From: Pseudoalteromonas sp. A25
GTDB taxonomy: Bacteria; Pseudomonadota; Gammaproteobacteria; Enterobacterales; Alteromonadaceae
DNA length: 64,000 nucleotides
Assembly (NCBI RefSeq): GCF_009176705.1
Contig: NZ_AP021846.1
Span: 3,530,001 to 3,594,000, forward strand
Direction: 5' to 3'
Shown here one piece after another: positions 32,649 through 42,855 of the stretch (its first letter is position 1; each line of letters starts with the position of its first letter). A program made the position numbers and the translations under genes. Under the pieces are notes generated by a model. It did not search any database. It was given only the letters and a program-made list of their open reading frames with translations, and was not told where the DNA came from.

Positions 32649-33221
32649 TTAATTATCACGCTCAGCCACCTGTATTTCACGAAACGGCTTAACATAAAAA
32701 TGCATTGTAAAGTCACTCAGTAAACGGGCGTTTTGCTCACCAGTGACAATGCCCTGAATTGTTGGCCGCTCTAATAAATATGAGCTCTCAACTGAGCGCA
32801 ACATTTGTGATAAACGATTATTAGATTCGCTACGTCCAATAACCTTGATCAAGTCCTCTTTACGTTCAAGACTTGTCAAATAGACCCCCGCAGGCACAAC
32901 CCTAACAACTTCATCAATGATTTGAGTGCCAAGATTTCTATTACTTTGTAGCTCTTCAATAAGGCTTATCCGCCTTTGCAGACTGTCTTTTTGCTGACTC
33001 AAGTCATTGATCTCAACAATTCGGCTATCTAGTTTACCCACCTCGCGATTTAAGTAGTCATTCTTTATCTGTTGCCCTTGTGTCAAGCTATCGTAAAAAG
33101 AACCAATCAGGTACAAAATAAATAATACAGCGACAATATTAGCGGCAATAATCGAAAGAAATTTTTTCTGTGATGCCTGGCGCCGCTGCTCTCGCCAAGG
33201 TAGCAAGTTTATATGTGGCAC
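32649..33221 (-). CDS. pilN: Type IV pilus inner-membrane protein PilN
   Basis: This is a 190-residue protein. The conserved N-terminal INLLPWREQRR (residues 4-14) is the peptide that docks into PilM. A transmembrane helix covers about residues 22-42. A coiled coil and a ferredoxin-like periplasmic domain (GVYLTSLERKEDLIKVIG) follow. It overlaps pilM by 13 bases. Confidence 0.95.
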   Translation of the reverse strand: MPHINLLPWREQRRQASQKKFLSIIAANIVAVLFILYLIGSFYDSLTQGQQIKNDYLNREVGKLDSRIVEINDLSQQKDSLQRRISLIEELQSNRNLGTQIIDEVVRVVPAGVYLTSLERKEDLIKVIGRSESNNRLSQMLRSVESSYLLERPTIQGIVTGEQNARLLSDFTMHFYVKPFREIQVAERDN

Positions 33222-34288
33222 GATGAAAAGCTCCTCAATGCTAAACCGGTAGCAATCGCAAACTGCGGTTTATGTCGCTCCAAAACATTGCGATCGACTT
33301 TAGGTGCAATTTCCATATCGGCAAATGGGTCTGCAACAATAGTATGAATTCCTAATTCTTCAATCAAAAGTCTATCTAAGCCTTCAACCAGCGCGGTTCC
33401 TCCAGTTAATACAATATAGTCAATTTGTTCTTTACCACTACTTGTTATAAACATTTGTACTGCTCGGCGAACTTGCTGTAATAGAGCTGTTTGAAACGGT
33501 GCTAGCACCTCGAATATGTAGTTAGGAGGCAGATCGCCCGTTGTTTTAGCTATCTCAGCTTCATCAAAAGATTTATTGTAATAAGCCACAATACTATTTG
33601 TATACTGCTCACCACCAAATACCTGATCGCGCGTGTAAATTGTTTTACCAGACAGTACCACGCTTACTAGACTAATGGCCGCGCCAATATCGATAATCGC
33701 CACAGTTTTATCAAATGCATCAGCAGGTAACTGACCATATAACACGGTTAACGCTCGACTTAATGCATAGTTCTCAACATCAACCACCTTGGCTTGATAA
33801 CCGCCTTCTTCCAAAGCCCCAACCCTCGCTTCCACACTTTCAGTGCGAGCAGCTGATAGCAATACGTTGACCTTGGATGGATCCGCTTCATTCACAGACA
33901 TCTTCTCAAAATCAATGCTCACTTCATCCAGTGAATAAGGTATCAGGCTATCCGCTTCTATTGCTATTTGCGACTCAAGTTCAGCATCTGTTAATGCCAC
34001 ATCCATGAATATAACTTTCGTGATCACACTTTGCCCAGAGACCGCAACTGCGCCAAACTGAGTCAACCTTGGGATACGCTTTTTAATTTTACCAATGACT
34101 CGGCCAATCGCTTCGATATCTTGAATTGTTCGCTCAGCAATTGCTCCTTTGGGCACAAGCTCTATCGCAACGGCCTCAACACGATAACCTGCAGAGGATT
34201 GCGACAGCAATACAGCCTTGACACAATGTGAGCCAATATCAATACCGATCATCATCGGGGCTTGCTTTTGAAAAAGGTTACTGAGCAT
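33209..34288 (-). CDS. pilM: Type IV pilus assembly protein PilM (actin-like ATPase)
   Basis: This is a 359-residue cytoplasmic actin/FtsA-like ATPase of the pilus alignment complex. Phosphate 1 motif MIGIDIGSHCVKAVLL is near the N-terminus, phosphate 2 motif VAIIDIGAAISLVSVV is near 190, and the adenosine motif IVLTGGTALVEGLDRLL is near 295. It is first of pilMNOPQ and is divergent from mrcA, an arrangement that parallels hofMNOPQ/mrcA in E. coli. Confidence 0.96.
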   Translation of the reverse strand: MLSNLFQKQAPMMIGIDIGSHCVKAVLLSQSSAGYRVEAVAIELVPKGAIAERTIQDIEAIGRVIGKIKKRIPRLTQFGAVAVSGQSVITKVIFMDVALTDAELESQIAIEADSLIPYSLDEVSIDFEKMSVNEADPSKVNVLLSAARTESVEARVGALEEGGYQAKVVDVENYALSRALTVLYGQLPADAFDKTVAIIDIGAAISLVSVVLSGKTIYTRDQVFGGEQYTNSIVAYYNKSFDEAEIAKTTGDLPPNYIFEVLAPFQTALLQQVRRAVQMFITSSGKEQIDYIVLTGGTALVEGLDRLLIEELGIHTIVADPFADMEIAPKVDRNVLERHKPQFAIATGLALRSFSSCHI

Positions 34289-34420
34289 GCGTTTGGTCTT
34301 TATCCTTTGTTTTAACTTTTAATAAGTTATAATTATAACGCGAAAGTTATTAATCGATTTTTATTCAAGATATACTAGCAGTGTCTACCTATAATTGGGA
34401 GTCTAACTAGGGAACATTCC

Positions 34421-36865
34421 GTGACTTTATTAAGAAGAGCAATACAATTTTTCATCGCAACAGGCGTTTTAGCCCTGCTAACGTTAATCAGTCTTTATTA
34501 TTATGTCAAACCGGATATACCCAGTGTTGAAGTGTTGCGCGATGTGCAACTACAAACTCCAATGCAAGTATTTACTCAAGATGGCAAGTTAATAAACCAA
34601 TTCGGCGAGAAACGTCGTATCCCAGTAAAAATAGACGACATTCCAAAACCTCTACTACAGGCCTTCCTTGCAACAGAAGATAACCGCTTTTATGAACATT
34701 TTGGCGTTGATCCAATTGGGATAATCCGCTCGGCAATGGTTCTAATTAGTACGGGGCAAAAAAAGCAAGGCGCTAGTACCATTACTATGCAGCTGGCTCG
34801 TAACTTCTTTCTGACTCGCGAAAAAGCGTATATCCGCAAAGTGAAAGAGATATTTATCGCATTGCATATTGAGCAACTGCTCACAAAAGATGAAATCTTT
34901 GAACTTTACCTAAATAAAATTGAACTTGGCAACCGAGCTTTTGGTATTGGCGCCGCAGCTCAAGTCTATTATGGTAAAAGCTTATCAGAACTGACTTTGG
35001 CGCAAATGGCGATGATTGCAGGTTTACCCAAAGCGCCTTCTGCCTTGAATCCTATCCGTAATCCAACACGCGCTAAACTACGCAGAAACGTGGTGCTCAG
35101 CCGTATGCTAAAAGAAAGATATATCTCACAAGCGCAATATGACGAAGCTCGCTTGGCACCTATCACCGCTAAATTCCATGGCGCAGAAATCGAACTGTAC
35201 GCACCTTATATCGCCGAGATGGTAAGAAGCTACATGGTAGAGACCTATGGTGAAGATAAGGCCTATAACAGTGGCTTTAAAGTCTTTACTACGGTGGAAT
35301 CTCATATCCAAGCAGCAGCACAGACAGCGCTCATAAATAATTTGCACAGCTATGATATGCGACATGGCTTTAGAGGCCCAGAACGCGTTTTATGGACAGC
35401 TGAAGAGCCCTCACTCAGTACCCAAGCTATTTTAGATAAGCTTCATGAAGTAAAAGAGCTTGAACCACTTAATGCCGCTGTGATCGTTGATGTTGCAGAG
35501 CGCAGTGCAACAGCGTTACTAAAATCAGGAGACTATATCTCTTTGCCATGGGATGGACTGAAATGGGCGCGAGCATACATTTCAGATACACGCCAAGCGA
35601 TGCCACCTCAAACCGCATCTGAAATACTCTCACCTGGTATGCAAGTATGGGTTCGCCAAAAATCAGACTCTTGGCAGCTCAGCCAATATCCAAGGCCAGC
35701 AAGTGCTTTAGTTTCTATGGATCCAAAAAACGGTCGAATTAAAGCGCTAGTTGGAGGATATAGCTTTGCCCAAAGTCAATATAACCGTGCAACACAAGCT
35801 AAGCGCCAGGTTGGGTCTAACATCAAACCTTTCATTTACTCTGCCGCGTTTGAACACGGTTATACGCTTGCAACCATAATTAATGACGCTCCGATAAATC
35901 AATGGGACAAGAGCGTTGGTGTGGCTTGGCGTCCTAAAAATAGTCCAGAAATATATAATGGGCCTATCCGCATTCGTCGCGCATTAGCCCAATCTAAAAA
36001 CGTCGTTTCTGTGCGCCTATTAAAGGGAGTTGGATTAGCTCGCACAGCCGATCACTTACTCAAGTTCGGCTTTGCAGATGAAGATATCAACCGCAGTGAA
36101 TCCCTCGCGTTAGGCAGTGCAGCAATTACACCATTAGAAATGGCCCGTGGTATGAGCACATTTGCCAATGGCGGCCATTTGATCGAACCCTACTTTATCA
36201 ATGAGCTTCAAGATGCTTTTGGTAATACTTTAGGGCAGGCACAACCTTTAATCGCTTGTGATGAAGAGCAGTTAGAAACACAACCACAAAAGTGCGCGCC
36301 ACAAGTCGTATCACAGCAAAATGCCTTTTTAGTAGCCAGTGCTATGCATAGCGCTATTTGGGGAGGCGGCAGCTGGAAACATAAAACAGGGTGGACAGGG
36401 ACTGGGTGGCGTGCACAAGCACTCAAGCGTCGCGACTTGGTCGGTAAGACGGGCACAACCAACGATTCAGTTGATACATGGTTTAGTGGTTTTAATCGCG
36501 ATGTTTTGACAACCGTATGGGTTGGCTTTGACGACGCTGGCAAACCTTTAGGGCGGGCAGCGTACAATACCAACCTTGGTAGCAATCAAATCGTTGGCGC
36601 AGAGTCTGGTGCAACAACAGCACAACCCGCATGGGTTGAATTTATGAACGTGGCACTTGAGAATCAGCCTGATGCGCCCATTGAGCCTCCACCTGGGTTG
36701 ATCTCAACACGGATAGATTTAAAGACGGGGTTACTCAGTAACAAAAATGACCATACCAGTCGTTTTGAGTACTTTATCTCTGGAACCGCTCCTACAAAGT
36801 ATGCACTAGATGAAAACAACGGCACACCTTTTGATGATGAGCCCTTACAAGATGAGCTGTTCTGA
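34421..36865 (+). CDS. mrcA: Penicillin-binding protein 1A (bifunctional peptidoglycan synthase)
   Basis: This is an 814-residue class-A PBP. The transmembrane anchor is at about residues 9-30. The glycosyltransferase domain (about 55-235) has ATEDNRFYEHFGVDP and KKQGASTITMQLARNFFLTR. An OB-like insertion follows, then the transpeptidase with SxxK in GSNIKPF, SxN in AQSKNVV and KTG in VGKTGTTND. The start is GTG. It is divergent from pilM, and a bidirectional terminator separates it from metL. Confidence 0.97.
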   Translation: MTLLRRAIQFFIATGVLALLTLISLYYYVKPDIPSVEVLRDVQLQTPMQVFTQDGKLINQFGEKRRIPVKIDDIPKPLLQAFLATEDNRFYEHFGVDPIGIIRSAMVLISTGQKKQGASTITMQLARNFFLTREKAYIRKVKEIFIALHIEQLLTKDEIFELYLNKIELGNRAFGIGAAAQVYYGKSLSELTLAQMAMIAGLPKAPSALNPIRNPTRAKLRRNVVLSRMLKERYISQAQYDEARLAPITAKFHGAEIELYAPYIAEMVRSYMVETYGEDKAYNSGFKVFTTVESHIQAAAQTALINNLHSYDMRHGFRGPERVLWTAEEPSLSTQAILDKLHEVKELEPLNAAVIVDVAERSATALLKSGDYISLPWDGLKWARAYISDTRQAMPPQTASEILSPGMQVWVRQKSDSWQLSQYPRPASALVSMDPKNGRIKALVGGYSFAQSQYNRATQAKRQVGSNIKPFIYSAAFEHGYTLATIINDAPINQWDKSVGVAWRPKNSPEIYNGPIRIRRALAQSKNVVSVRLLKGVGLARTADHLLKFGFADEDINRSESLALGSAAITPLEMARGMSTFANGGHLIEPYFINELQDAFGNTLGQAQPLIACDEEQLETQPQKCAPQVVSQQNAFLVASAMHSAIWGGGSWKHKTGWTGTGWRAQALKRRDLVGKTGTTNDSVDTWFSGFNRDVLTTVWVGFDDAGKPLGRAAYNTNLGSNQIVGAESGATTAQPAWVEFMNVALENQPDAPIEPPPGLISTRIDLKTGLLSNKNDHTSRFEYFISGTAPTKYALDENNGTPFDDEPLQDELF

Positions 36866-36962
36866 TGGTTTTTATATAAAATCAATGGTACTGGAAAGTA
36901 CCTCACCAGAAAGAATGGCGCCAGTCACTCATGAGGGATGGGTGACCTGTTTTTGAAAACAA

Positions 36963-36994
36963 AAAAGAAGGCGATTTCCTAATCGCCTTCTTTT
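36963..36994. terminator. Bidirectional terminator between mrcA and metL
   Basis: AAAGAAGGCGATT pairs with AATCGCCTTCTTT around a 4-base loop, flanked by A-run and T-run. It suits both convergent transcripts. Confidence 0.85.
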
Positions 36995-37005
36995 ATAACC
37001 TTTCT

Positions 37006-39354
37006 CTATTTTAGCCTCTGAACTAACCAATAAAGATCAGAGTGTATACCTGCAGAAGTGACTTCTTTTCCCGCTCCAGGGCCTTGCAATACCAACGGGT
37101 TATTATCATACCAAAGACTTTTTATCACAAAGATATTGTCGCCTGGGGTTAAATTTGCAATGGCAGAGGACTTGTCCACAAAAGCTATCCCAACTTTAGC
37201 GGTCACATTACCATTTTCATGCAAGGTTAACGCCCCCGTATAACGTAGTACTTTGCCTTGCCCTACCGCACACTCATGCTGCTGATTATAAAATGCATCT
37301 AGTGTATCTCGACGCGTTAAAAATTCGTCCCAACTACCTTGCGCTAACTCAGCTGGCATCAACGGCTCTAATTGTATATCTTTTACATCCAAGTTAAGAC
37401 CGATATCTCTGGCAAGTATCAACAGCTTGCGCTGCATATCCCGACCTGATAAGTCCTCTCTTGGATCAGGTTCCGTATAACCCATTTTTTGCGCCGCCAA
37501 CACCAGCTCTGAGAACGGCTTACTACCATCAAAACTACTGCATAACCAAGACAATGTGCCCGAGAACACTCCCTCAATATGCGTTATCTTGTCACCGCTG
37601 TGCTGTAAATCAGCTAAAGCAAAGTTGACAGGCAAGCCCGCACCAACACTGGTATTATATCGCCAGTATAGCTCTCGCTCATTAAGCTGCTCACGAAGTG
37701 TTTGATACCATTGACTGTCAGCCGTGCCTGCATATTTATTGGCACTAATCAAATGACAATCCTGCTTGACAAAGCTGGGGTATAATTTACTGAACGATTC
37801 ACTCGCAGTAATATCAACAACAACTTTATGCTCGTAGTCTAACTCAGCAATGCGCTCGATCAGTTCATCATTTTCATAGGCGACGGCTTCATTCTGCCAT
37901 TGCTGCTGCCAATTATTTAAAGCAATACCACTGGCACAAAACAGCATTTCCTTTGAACGTACTAATGCAACTATTTTCACATCAAGCTGATCGTGTAGAC
38001 GCGAAACTTGCTTGCGGCACTGTTCAACAAAAACTTCTCCGACATTGCCTAAACCGGCAATGATAACGCCAAGCTCCCGGCCTTTATTGATCAGCTTGTC
38101 ATGGAGCAGTGCTAGGGTATCACTATCGATTGCTTGATCGGTTAAGAACAGTGCATATTTAGAGGCCGTGTGACTAAAACGCACTACAACATCTTGCCTA
38201 CTCAAAATTTGACGCGCCTGGCTCTGTAAATACAGAATATCCGCGCTAGGTGCAACAATCGCACAACCTTGCAGGGCACTTTCCACAATATTCGCGCGCC
38301 CTGATAACGCTTGTAATACCGTGTGCGTGTTCGCTGCAGGCACAAGCAGATAAGCTTCTCCATCGGTCTCAAAATGATGGATACTATGCTGGATAAGCTG
38401 ACTCAACTCCCCTACTTCACCTTGCCCCAATCCATCTACGCGTATTAGATCAAGCTCATTAAAAGTGGTGATAAAACGCTTTTCTTTGCTATACCCCTCT
38501 TTTACGACCTCAGTGGGTGATGCCTCAGGCTCAAAACTACTGCGCACTTGCAACTTAATCGCTGTATTTTTTAATGGCGATAAGGTTTTTGCATGTAATA
38601 CTGGATTACCTAAACGTGCCAACAAATTAGCTTGTGAGCGACACACTTTACTATATTTGATTGCACTTGCTACTTTTCGTGGATCGGTGCTGTATACACC
38701 TTGCGTGTCCGTCCAAATAGACACAGCGCTCGCATCGATGTAATTTGCAAGTAAAGTCGCACTATAATCACTGCCATTGCGACCAAGTGTAACAGTTTGG
38801 CCCGCCATATTTGACGCGATGAACCCAGTGACGATATAAATCATTGGTTCGCTCAACAGCTCATTGCAGGTTTGCTTATTTTGCTGATGCAACAACTGAC
38901 CATGGTGTAACTTAAATAAATTGCGAGCATCAATATTCAAAGCTTTAGTACCCAGCTGTGTTAAGTAGCTCGCTAAGATCCGTGCCGACCACACTTCACC
39001 ATGTGCCAACAAACTCGCTTCATGTAAGGTATTATGTTTACAGGCTTCACCGATCGCTTGCAATTCTTGTCGCAAGCACCCAAGCAAAGCACGCTGTTCA
39101 TCTGCGTTCAGTAAGGCACAGATCAACTCAATTTGATGATTCTCAATTTGTAGCAAGATATCACTAAATCCTTGATTATCATCTTGCTGATAACTGTCCC
39201 AAAGTTTAACAAGTGTATTTGTTGTTTTTCCTGCGGCTGATACAACAACACAATCTTTAGCTTGGCACTGACTCAACACTATTTGTGCAACAGCTTGATA
39301 ACGAGCAGCAGAGCTAAGACTCGAGCCACCAAATTTATGAACTACTTTTGTCAT
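37006..39354 (-). CDS. metL: Bifunctional aspartokinase II / homoserine dehydrogenase II
   Basis: This is a 782-residue fused enzyme of the aspartate family. The aspartokinase domain comes first (VVHKFGGSSLSSAARYQAVA, LGRNGSDYSATLLANYI, WTDTQGVYSTDPR), then a regulatory segment, then homoserine dehydrogenase (GLGNVGEVFVEQC, VDITASESF, ANKYAG, VGAGLPV, GVFSGTLSWL, EPDPREDLSGRDMQRKLLIL). Pairing with metB and Met boxes identifies MetL rather than ThrA. Four bases separate it from metB, so the two form one operon repressed by MetJ. Confidence 0.96.
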   Translation of the reverse strand: MTKVVHKFGGSSLSSAARYQAVAQIVLSQCQAKDCVVVSAAGKTTNTLVKLWDSYQQDDNQGFSDILLQIENHQIELICALLNADEQRALLGCLRQELQAIGEACKHNTLHEASLLAHGEVWSARILASYLTQLGTKALNIDARNLFKLHHGQLLHQQNKQTCNELLSEPMIYIVTGFIASNMAGQTVTLGRNGSDYSATLLANYIDASAVSIWTDTQGVYSTDPRKVASAIKYSKVCRSQANLLARLGNPVLHAKTLSPLKNTAIKLQVRSSFEPEASPTEVVKEGYSKEKRFITTFNELDLIRVDGLGQGEVGELSQLIQHSIHHFETDGEAYLLVPAANTHTVLQALSGRANIVESALQGCAIVAPSADILYLQSQARQILSRQDVVVRFSHTASKYALFLTDQAIDSDTLALLHDKLINKGRELGVIIAGLGNVGEVFVEQCRKQVSRLHDQLDVKIVALVRSKEMLFCASGIALNNWQQQWQNEAVAYENDELIERIAELDYEHKVVVDITASESFSKLYPSFVKQDCHLISANKYAGTADSQWYQTLREQLNERELYWRYNTSVGAGLPVNFALADLQHSGDKITHIEGVFSGTLSWLCSSFDGSKPFSELVLAAQKMGYTEPDPREDLSGRDMQRKLLILARDIGLNLDVKDIQLEPLMPAELAQGSWDEFLTRRDTLDAFYNQQHECAVGQGKVLRYTGALTLHENGNVTAKVGIAFVDKSSAIANLTPGDNIFVIKSLWYDNNPLVLQGPGAGKEVTSAGIHSDLYWLVQRLK

Positions 39355-39358
39355 TCTC

Positions 39359-40582
39359 TTACCATAAGGCCGTGTGAGCCGGCGTTAGTTTAAATGTTTT
39401 ACCATCGTCTGATGCGCTGCCGCTGCCCGCTTGTAGCTGAACAAATGCCTGCTCCAAATCACTAAGTAAATCTTGCACATCTTCAATACCTACAGAGATG
39501 CGGATCAGCGTATCACCTACCCCTGCCTCTAAACGAGCCTGCGGCTCCATACCAGCATGGGTCATTGTCGCTGGATGACAAATTAAACTTTCAACTCCGC
39601 CGAGTGATTCGGCCAAAGAAAACTGTTTTAGGCTCGTCAAAAATTTAGCAGACTCATTTAATCCGCCTTTAATATCGAAGCTCACCATACCACCAAAGCC
39701 CTCTTGTTGTTGTTTTGCAAGCGCATGTTGAGGGTGAGATGTGAGCCCTGGGTAATACACTTGACTAACATAAGGAGACTGTTCAAGGTATGTTGCAATA
39801 GTCATTGCATTTTCTTGGTGTTGCTTCAAGCGGACATTTAATGTCCGCAACCCTCTTAGAGTTAAATAGCTGTCAAAAGGCGCACCTGTTATACCAATAT
39901 TGTTGGCCCACCAAGCTAGTTCTTCACCCAGTTCAGCTGTTTTAGCGATCACAGCTCCACCTACAACATCTGAATGACCATTTATATACTTTGTCGTTGA
40001 GTGCACAACAATATCTACACCAAATTTAATTGGGTTTTGCAGTGCAGGTGAAAGAAACGTATTGTCTGCAGCAACCAAAGCTCCCACTTCTTTTGCAGCC
40101 TCAGTGACCGCTTTGATATCTGTTAACCTTAAAATAGGGTTGCTTGGTGTTTCTATCCAAACGAGCTTAGGTTTTATTGTTTTTATTTGCTCGTAACTTG
40201 CAGCTTGTGTAAGGTCAAGTACTTCTACTTTTAGCAACCCGCGCTTCTGTAAAGATGTAAATAGACGATAACTGCCACCATAGCAGTCATGAGGGATCAC
40301 CAAGGTATCATCGTGATTCAACAGCTGTGTTACCAAATGTACTGCTGACATACCCGTTGCCGTAATTATCCCTCTTTCACCCCCTTCAAGCTGCGCAAGA
40401 GTTTGCGCTAAAGTGTCTCTATTAGGGTTACCGCTACGACCATAGTCATAGGCACGCTTAGTATCGAAATCGGCGAACGAATAGGTCGTCGACAAATATA
40501 GTGGAGGCACAACAGCACCATGATGCTTGTCAGCTTCGATACCATGACGCACTGCAATCGTCGATTTTTTACATTGACTCAT
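39359..40582 (-). CDS. metB: Cystathionine gamma-synthase
   Basis: MetB joins O-succinylhomoserine and cysteine to cystathionine. The 407-residue PLP enzyme of the Cys/Met fold has YDYGRSGNPNRDTLAQTLA, the PLP Lys in VVHSTTKYINGHSDVVGG and SLGGVESLICHPATMTHAGM. It is first gene of metBL and divergent from metJ, with four Met boxes between 19 and 50 bases before its start. Confidence 0.95.
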   Translation of the reverse strand: MSQCKKSTIAVRHGIEADKHHGAVVPPLYLSTTYSFADFDTKRAYDYGRSGNPNRDTLAQTLAQLEGGERGIITATGMSAVHLVTQLLNHDDTLVIPHDCYGGSYRLFTSLQKRGLLKVEVLDLTQAASYEQIKTIKPKLVWIETPSNPILRLTDIKAVTEAAKEVGALVAADNTFLSPALQNPIKFGVDIVVHSTTKYINGHSDVVGGAVIAKTAELGEELAWWANNIGITGAPFDSYLTLRGLRTLNVRLKQHQENAMTIATYLEQSPYVSQVYYPGLTSHPQHALAKQQQEGFGGMVSFDIKGGLNESAKFLTSLKQFSLAESLGGVESLICHPATMTHAGMEPQARLEAGVGDTLIRISVGIEDVQDLLSDLEQAFVQLQAGSGSASDDGKTFKLTPAHTALW

Positions 40583-40600
40583 TTCATCACCTAGATAATT

Positions 40601-40632
40601 GGATGTTTAGACGTCTAAAAGGTTAGATGATA
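40601..40632. promoter_or_regulatory. MetJ operator: four tandem 8-bp Met boxes
   Basis: GGATGTTT, AGACGTCT, AAAAGGTT and AGATGATA lie end to end. The second is a perfect consensus Met box (AGACGTCT) and the others keep partial matches. The position in the metB-metJ divergent region, close to metB, is that of the E. coli metJ/metBL operator. Confidence 0.85.
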
Positions 40633-40869
40633 TGAAAAAGGAAGTCAAAACATTTATACTTCTAAATGGCTATTTAACTAGTATTTGACTATCTTTTTTA
40701 AACCGATAAAATTTCGCCACCTAACTAAATTAGTATTGCTAATAAGACTGCACTTTTGAATAAACTATAGCGATAGACTTATCAATATAGTTTATCGTGG
40801 AAAGTTCACTGATTAAGTTTACGAGTACAGTCTTATTGGCATTTCAAACACTGAGGCAACAACAATATT

Positions 40870-41190
40870 ATGGCTAAATGGAATGGTGAATATATTCACC
40901 CTTACGCTGAGCACGGTAAGAAATCTGAACAAGTAAAAAAAATTACCGTCTCTATCCCGTTAAATGTACTTAAGGTTTTAACTGACGAACGCACGCGTCG
41001 CCAAGTTAATAACTTACGTCATGCAACCAATAGTGAGCTATTATGTGAAGCCTTTTTGCATGCATTTACAGGTCAACCATTACCCAGTGATGAAGACTTA
41101 CGTAAGGATAATCCTGAAAAGGTACCTGAGGAAGTGCGTAAGATAATGGAAGATATGGGACTAGAAGTGCCAGTGATCAACGAAGAGTAA
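40870..41190 (+). CDS. metJ: Methionine repressor MetJ
   Basis: This 106-residue ribbon-helix-helix repressor uses S-adenosylmethionine as corepressor. The beta-strand DNA-binding segment is [20 protein letters not shown] at about residues 23-42, and [20 protein letters not shown] follows. It is very close to E. coli MetJ (105). It is divergent from metBL and 240 bases from the Met boxes. A perfect hairpin AGCCATGA/TCATGGCT (41204-41226), without a T-run, follows the stop. Confidence 0.98.
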   Translation: MAKWNGEYIHPYAEHGKKSEQVKKITVSIPLNVLKVLTDERTRRQVNNLRHATNSELLCEAFLHAFTGQPLPSDEDLRKDNPEKVPEEVRKIMEDMGLEVPVINEE

Positions 41191-41268
41191 CATACCTAAA
41201 TACAGCCATGAATGTTACTCATGGCTGACTTACCTAATATGTTACCCGCTCTTCTCTAAGAAAGATGC

Positions 41269-42222
41269 TTATAAGTTACGTTTGTTTATCAATACCGTTT
41301 TTATTTTTAATGACAAAGCTGCGGCCACATAGATTAATAAACAACTAAGTAGAATGATTTTGACAGGATGAAGAGGTAATAATAGAAGCGTGCTGACCGA
41401 CTCTACTAAAATCACCAAAATCACAAAACTTAAGATATATGATGCTTTCAACCTTGTTAATAGATAGCCACCTAATGGCGCTCCTAAAGCCACAACTGGT
41501 GCAGCAAAAAACCAACTGTTAATCACAAATTCTGATGGCTGTTTACCTAGAATAAAAAACAAAACCGCACCAAGCTGGGCATTCAAAGCCATGAATGTCA
41601 CTGTTGTGGGTATCATTTTCCTAGCATGGATCCCAAACAGCAGTACAAAATAAAAGAATAATACAGTATCAGCCCCCGAGCCTAAGTAACCGGTTATCAT
41701 TCCACCTGAAAAAGTGAGTAGTGAAAAAATAAGGTGTTGTTTTCTCTTACTGAGGTCAAGAACAAGCGTTTTTTTATCATGTATGAGTAAAGTAGCAACC
41801 AGTAACAAAAAGCAACTAAATGAGTACTTCAGTAATATTCCGTCTGTAACTGAAAAGGTCACGGCGCATAACTGACCTACAAAGGCATAGCGCATACCTC
41901 GAGCAATCGAAGTCCAGTCGATAAAAACCCGCCTACTAATAAAGTAGAGAGCGGCAAAAGCCATTCCGACCGATTGTATAAAAAGAGAAAAAACGCGCGC
42001 CTCATCAGCGCTTACTTGCAATACCTTGGTGAATACTGGGAACGCGACAGCTCCACCACCTAACGGTGTAGAGCCTGCGACAAAAGAGCCAAAAAGCATA
42101 GTCAGGCTGGTTTTCCAGCTAGATAACAACGCTGTCATATCCCACAACAATAAAAATGCAATTAACCAGACACCAGCGCCAAAGAGCAAAGTCAGCCAAA
42201 AAAGATTGCTGCGGTAGCGCAT
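41269..42222 (-). CDS. TauE/SafE-family membrane permease
   Basis: This 317-residue integral membrane protein has about eight to nine hydrophobic helices. The family signature FVAGSTPLGGGAVAFPVF lies near residue 47, and the second half repeats it weakly as MITGYLGSGADTVLFFYFVL. TauE/SafE proteins export sulfite, sulfoacetate or related organosulfur anions; the substrate here is unknown. It stands alone between metJ and the repeat cluster after the S10 operon. A link to methionine/sulfur metabolism is suggested only by proximity. Confidence 0.82.
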   Translation of the reverse strand: MRYRSNLFWLTLLFGAGVWLIAFLLLWDMTALLSSWKTSLTMLFGSFVAGSTPLGGGAVAFPVFTKVLQVSADEARVFSLFIQSVGMAFAALYFISRRVFIDWTSIARGMRYAFVGQLCAVTFSVTDGILLKYSFSCFLLLVATLLIHDKKTLVLDLSKRKQHLIFSLLTFSGGMITGYLGSGADTVLFFYFVLLFGIHARKMIPTTVTFMALNAQLGAVLFFILGKQPSEFVINSWFFAAPVVALGAPLGGYLLTRLKASYILSFVILVILVESVSTLLLLPLHPVKIILLSCLLIYVAAALSLKIKTVLINKRNL

Positions 42223-42465
42223 AATAAGAACATCTCTTTAAAAGTTGGTATATATACTCTGCGCCTAATCTAATCAATCAAGCACGAAATTGAGTATATT
42301 TTACACTAGCACTACCAATAACCACACATATAGTTTCACGTTATGCCCATTCCTTAAATAGATGTTCTATTTTTCGATATGGAAACCTTACGATAACTAA
42401 GCCCTATTTCGTTATTAATAAAAACTTTTAACGTAACTAACGCCAAATTGAATACCAATTCACTT
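42223..42465. other. Intergenic region upstream of the TauE gene
   Basis: This is AT-rich sequence with no ORF. It should contain the TauE promoter. A short fragment AATACCAATT at 42451-42460 matches the repeat terminus just before copy B, as if an end had been duplicated. Confidence 0.4.
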
Positions 42466-42627
42466 ATACCAATTGCATTAAATTGGTGATCAGATATTGC
42501 GACAGATAAATGGCTTAGTAACAAGGCAAATATTTCGCTATGTAGTTATTCTACATGAGAAATATTTAACGCAGTTAATGAGTTATTTAGCTCGCTAGAA
42601 TGATCAATGTATTAATAAAATTGGTAT
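42466..42627. repeat. 162-bp palindromic interspersed repeat, copy B
   Basis: It has the same length as copy A (14226-14387) and differs at two positions only. The inverted ends ATACCAATT/AATTGGTAT and the central hairpin (AAATATTTC...TGTAG / CTACA...GAAATATTT) are kept. It lies between the TauE gene and the S10 operon terminator. Confidence 0.85.
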
Positions 42628-42639
42628 TAATTAAGTGAT

Positions 42640-42766
42640 CTCTTTTTAGGCGATAAAATATATCGGTAGCAAGACAAAAATATCGCTATGCAGTTGTTCT
42701 ACATGAGCAGTTTTTAACGCAGCTTGTGTTAGGCTTTATCCCTCAAAATGATTCTAGGTTATTACG
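42640..42766. repeat. Degenerate repeat fragment next to copy B
   Basis: This stretch resembles the inner part of the 162-bp repeat in the same order: a GCGATAAA-like segment, GGTAGCAAGACAAAAATATC, CGCTATGCAGTTGTTCTACATG, TTTTTAACGCAGCTTGTGTTA. About two thirds of positions agree by eye. It looks like an older or divergent copy in tandem. Confidence 0.55.
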
Positions 42767-42792
42767 AACTGGCCTAATCCCCTTAAAACGCA

Positions 42793-42822
42793 AAAAGCCC
42801 CGACCCAAGGGCCGAGGCTTTT
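42793..42822 (-). terminator. Terminator of the S10 operon
   Basis: AAAAGCCCCGACCC pairs with GGGCCGAGGCTTTT with two G-U wobbles and a 2-base loop, ending in four T, about 34 bases after the rpsQ stop. Confidence 0.85.
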
Positions 42823-42855
42823 GAAAACAAAGTTTAATCTAGTATAAAACTAAAA

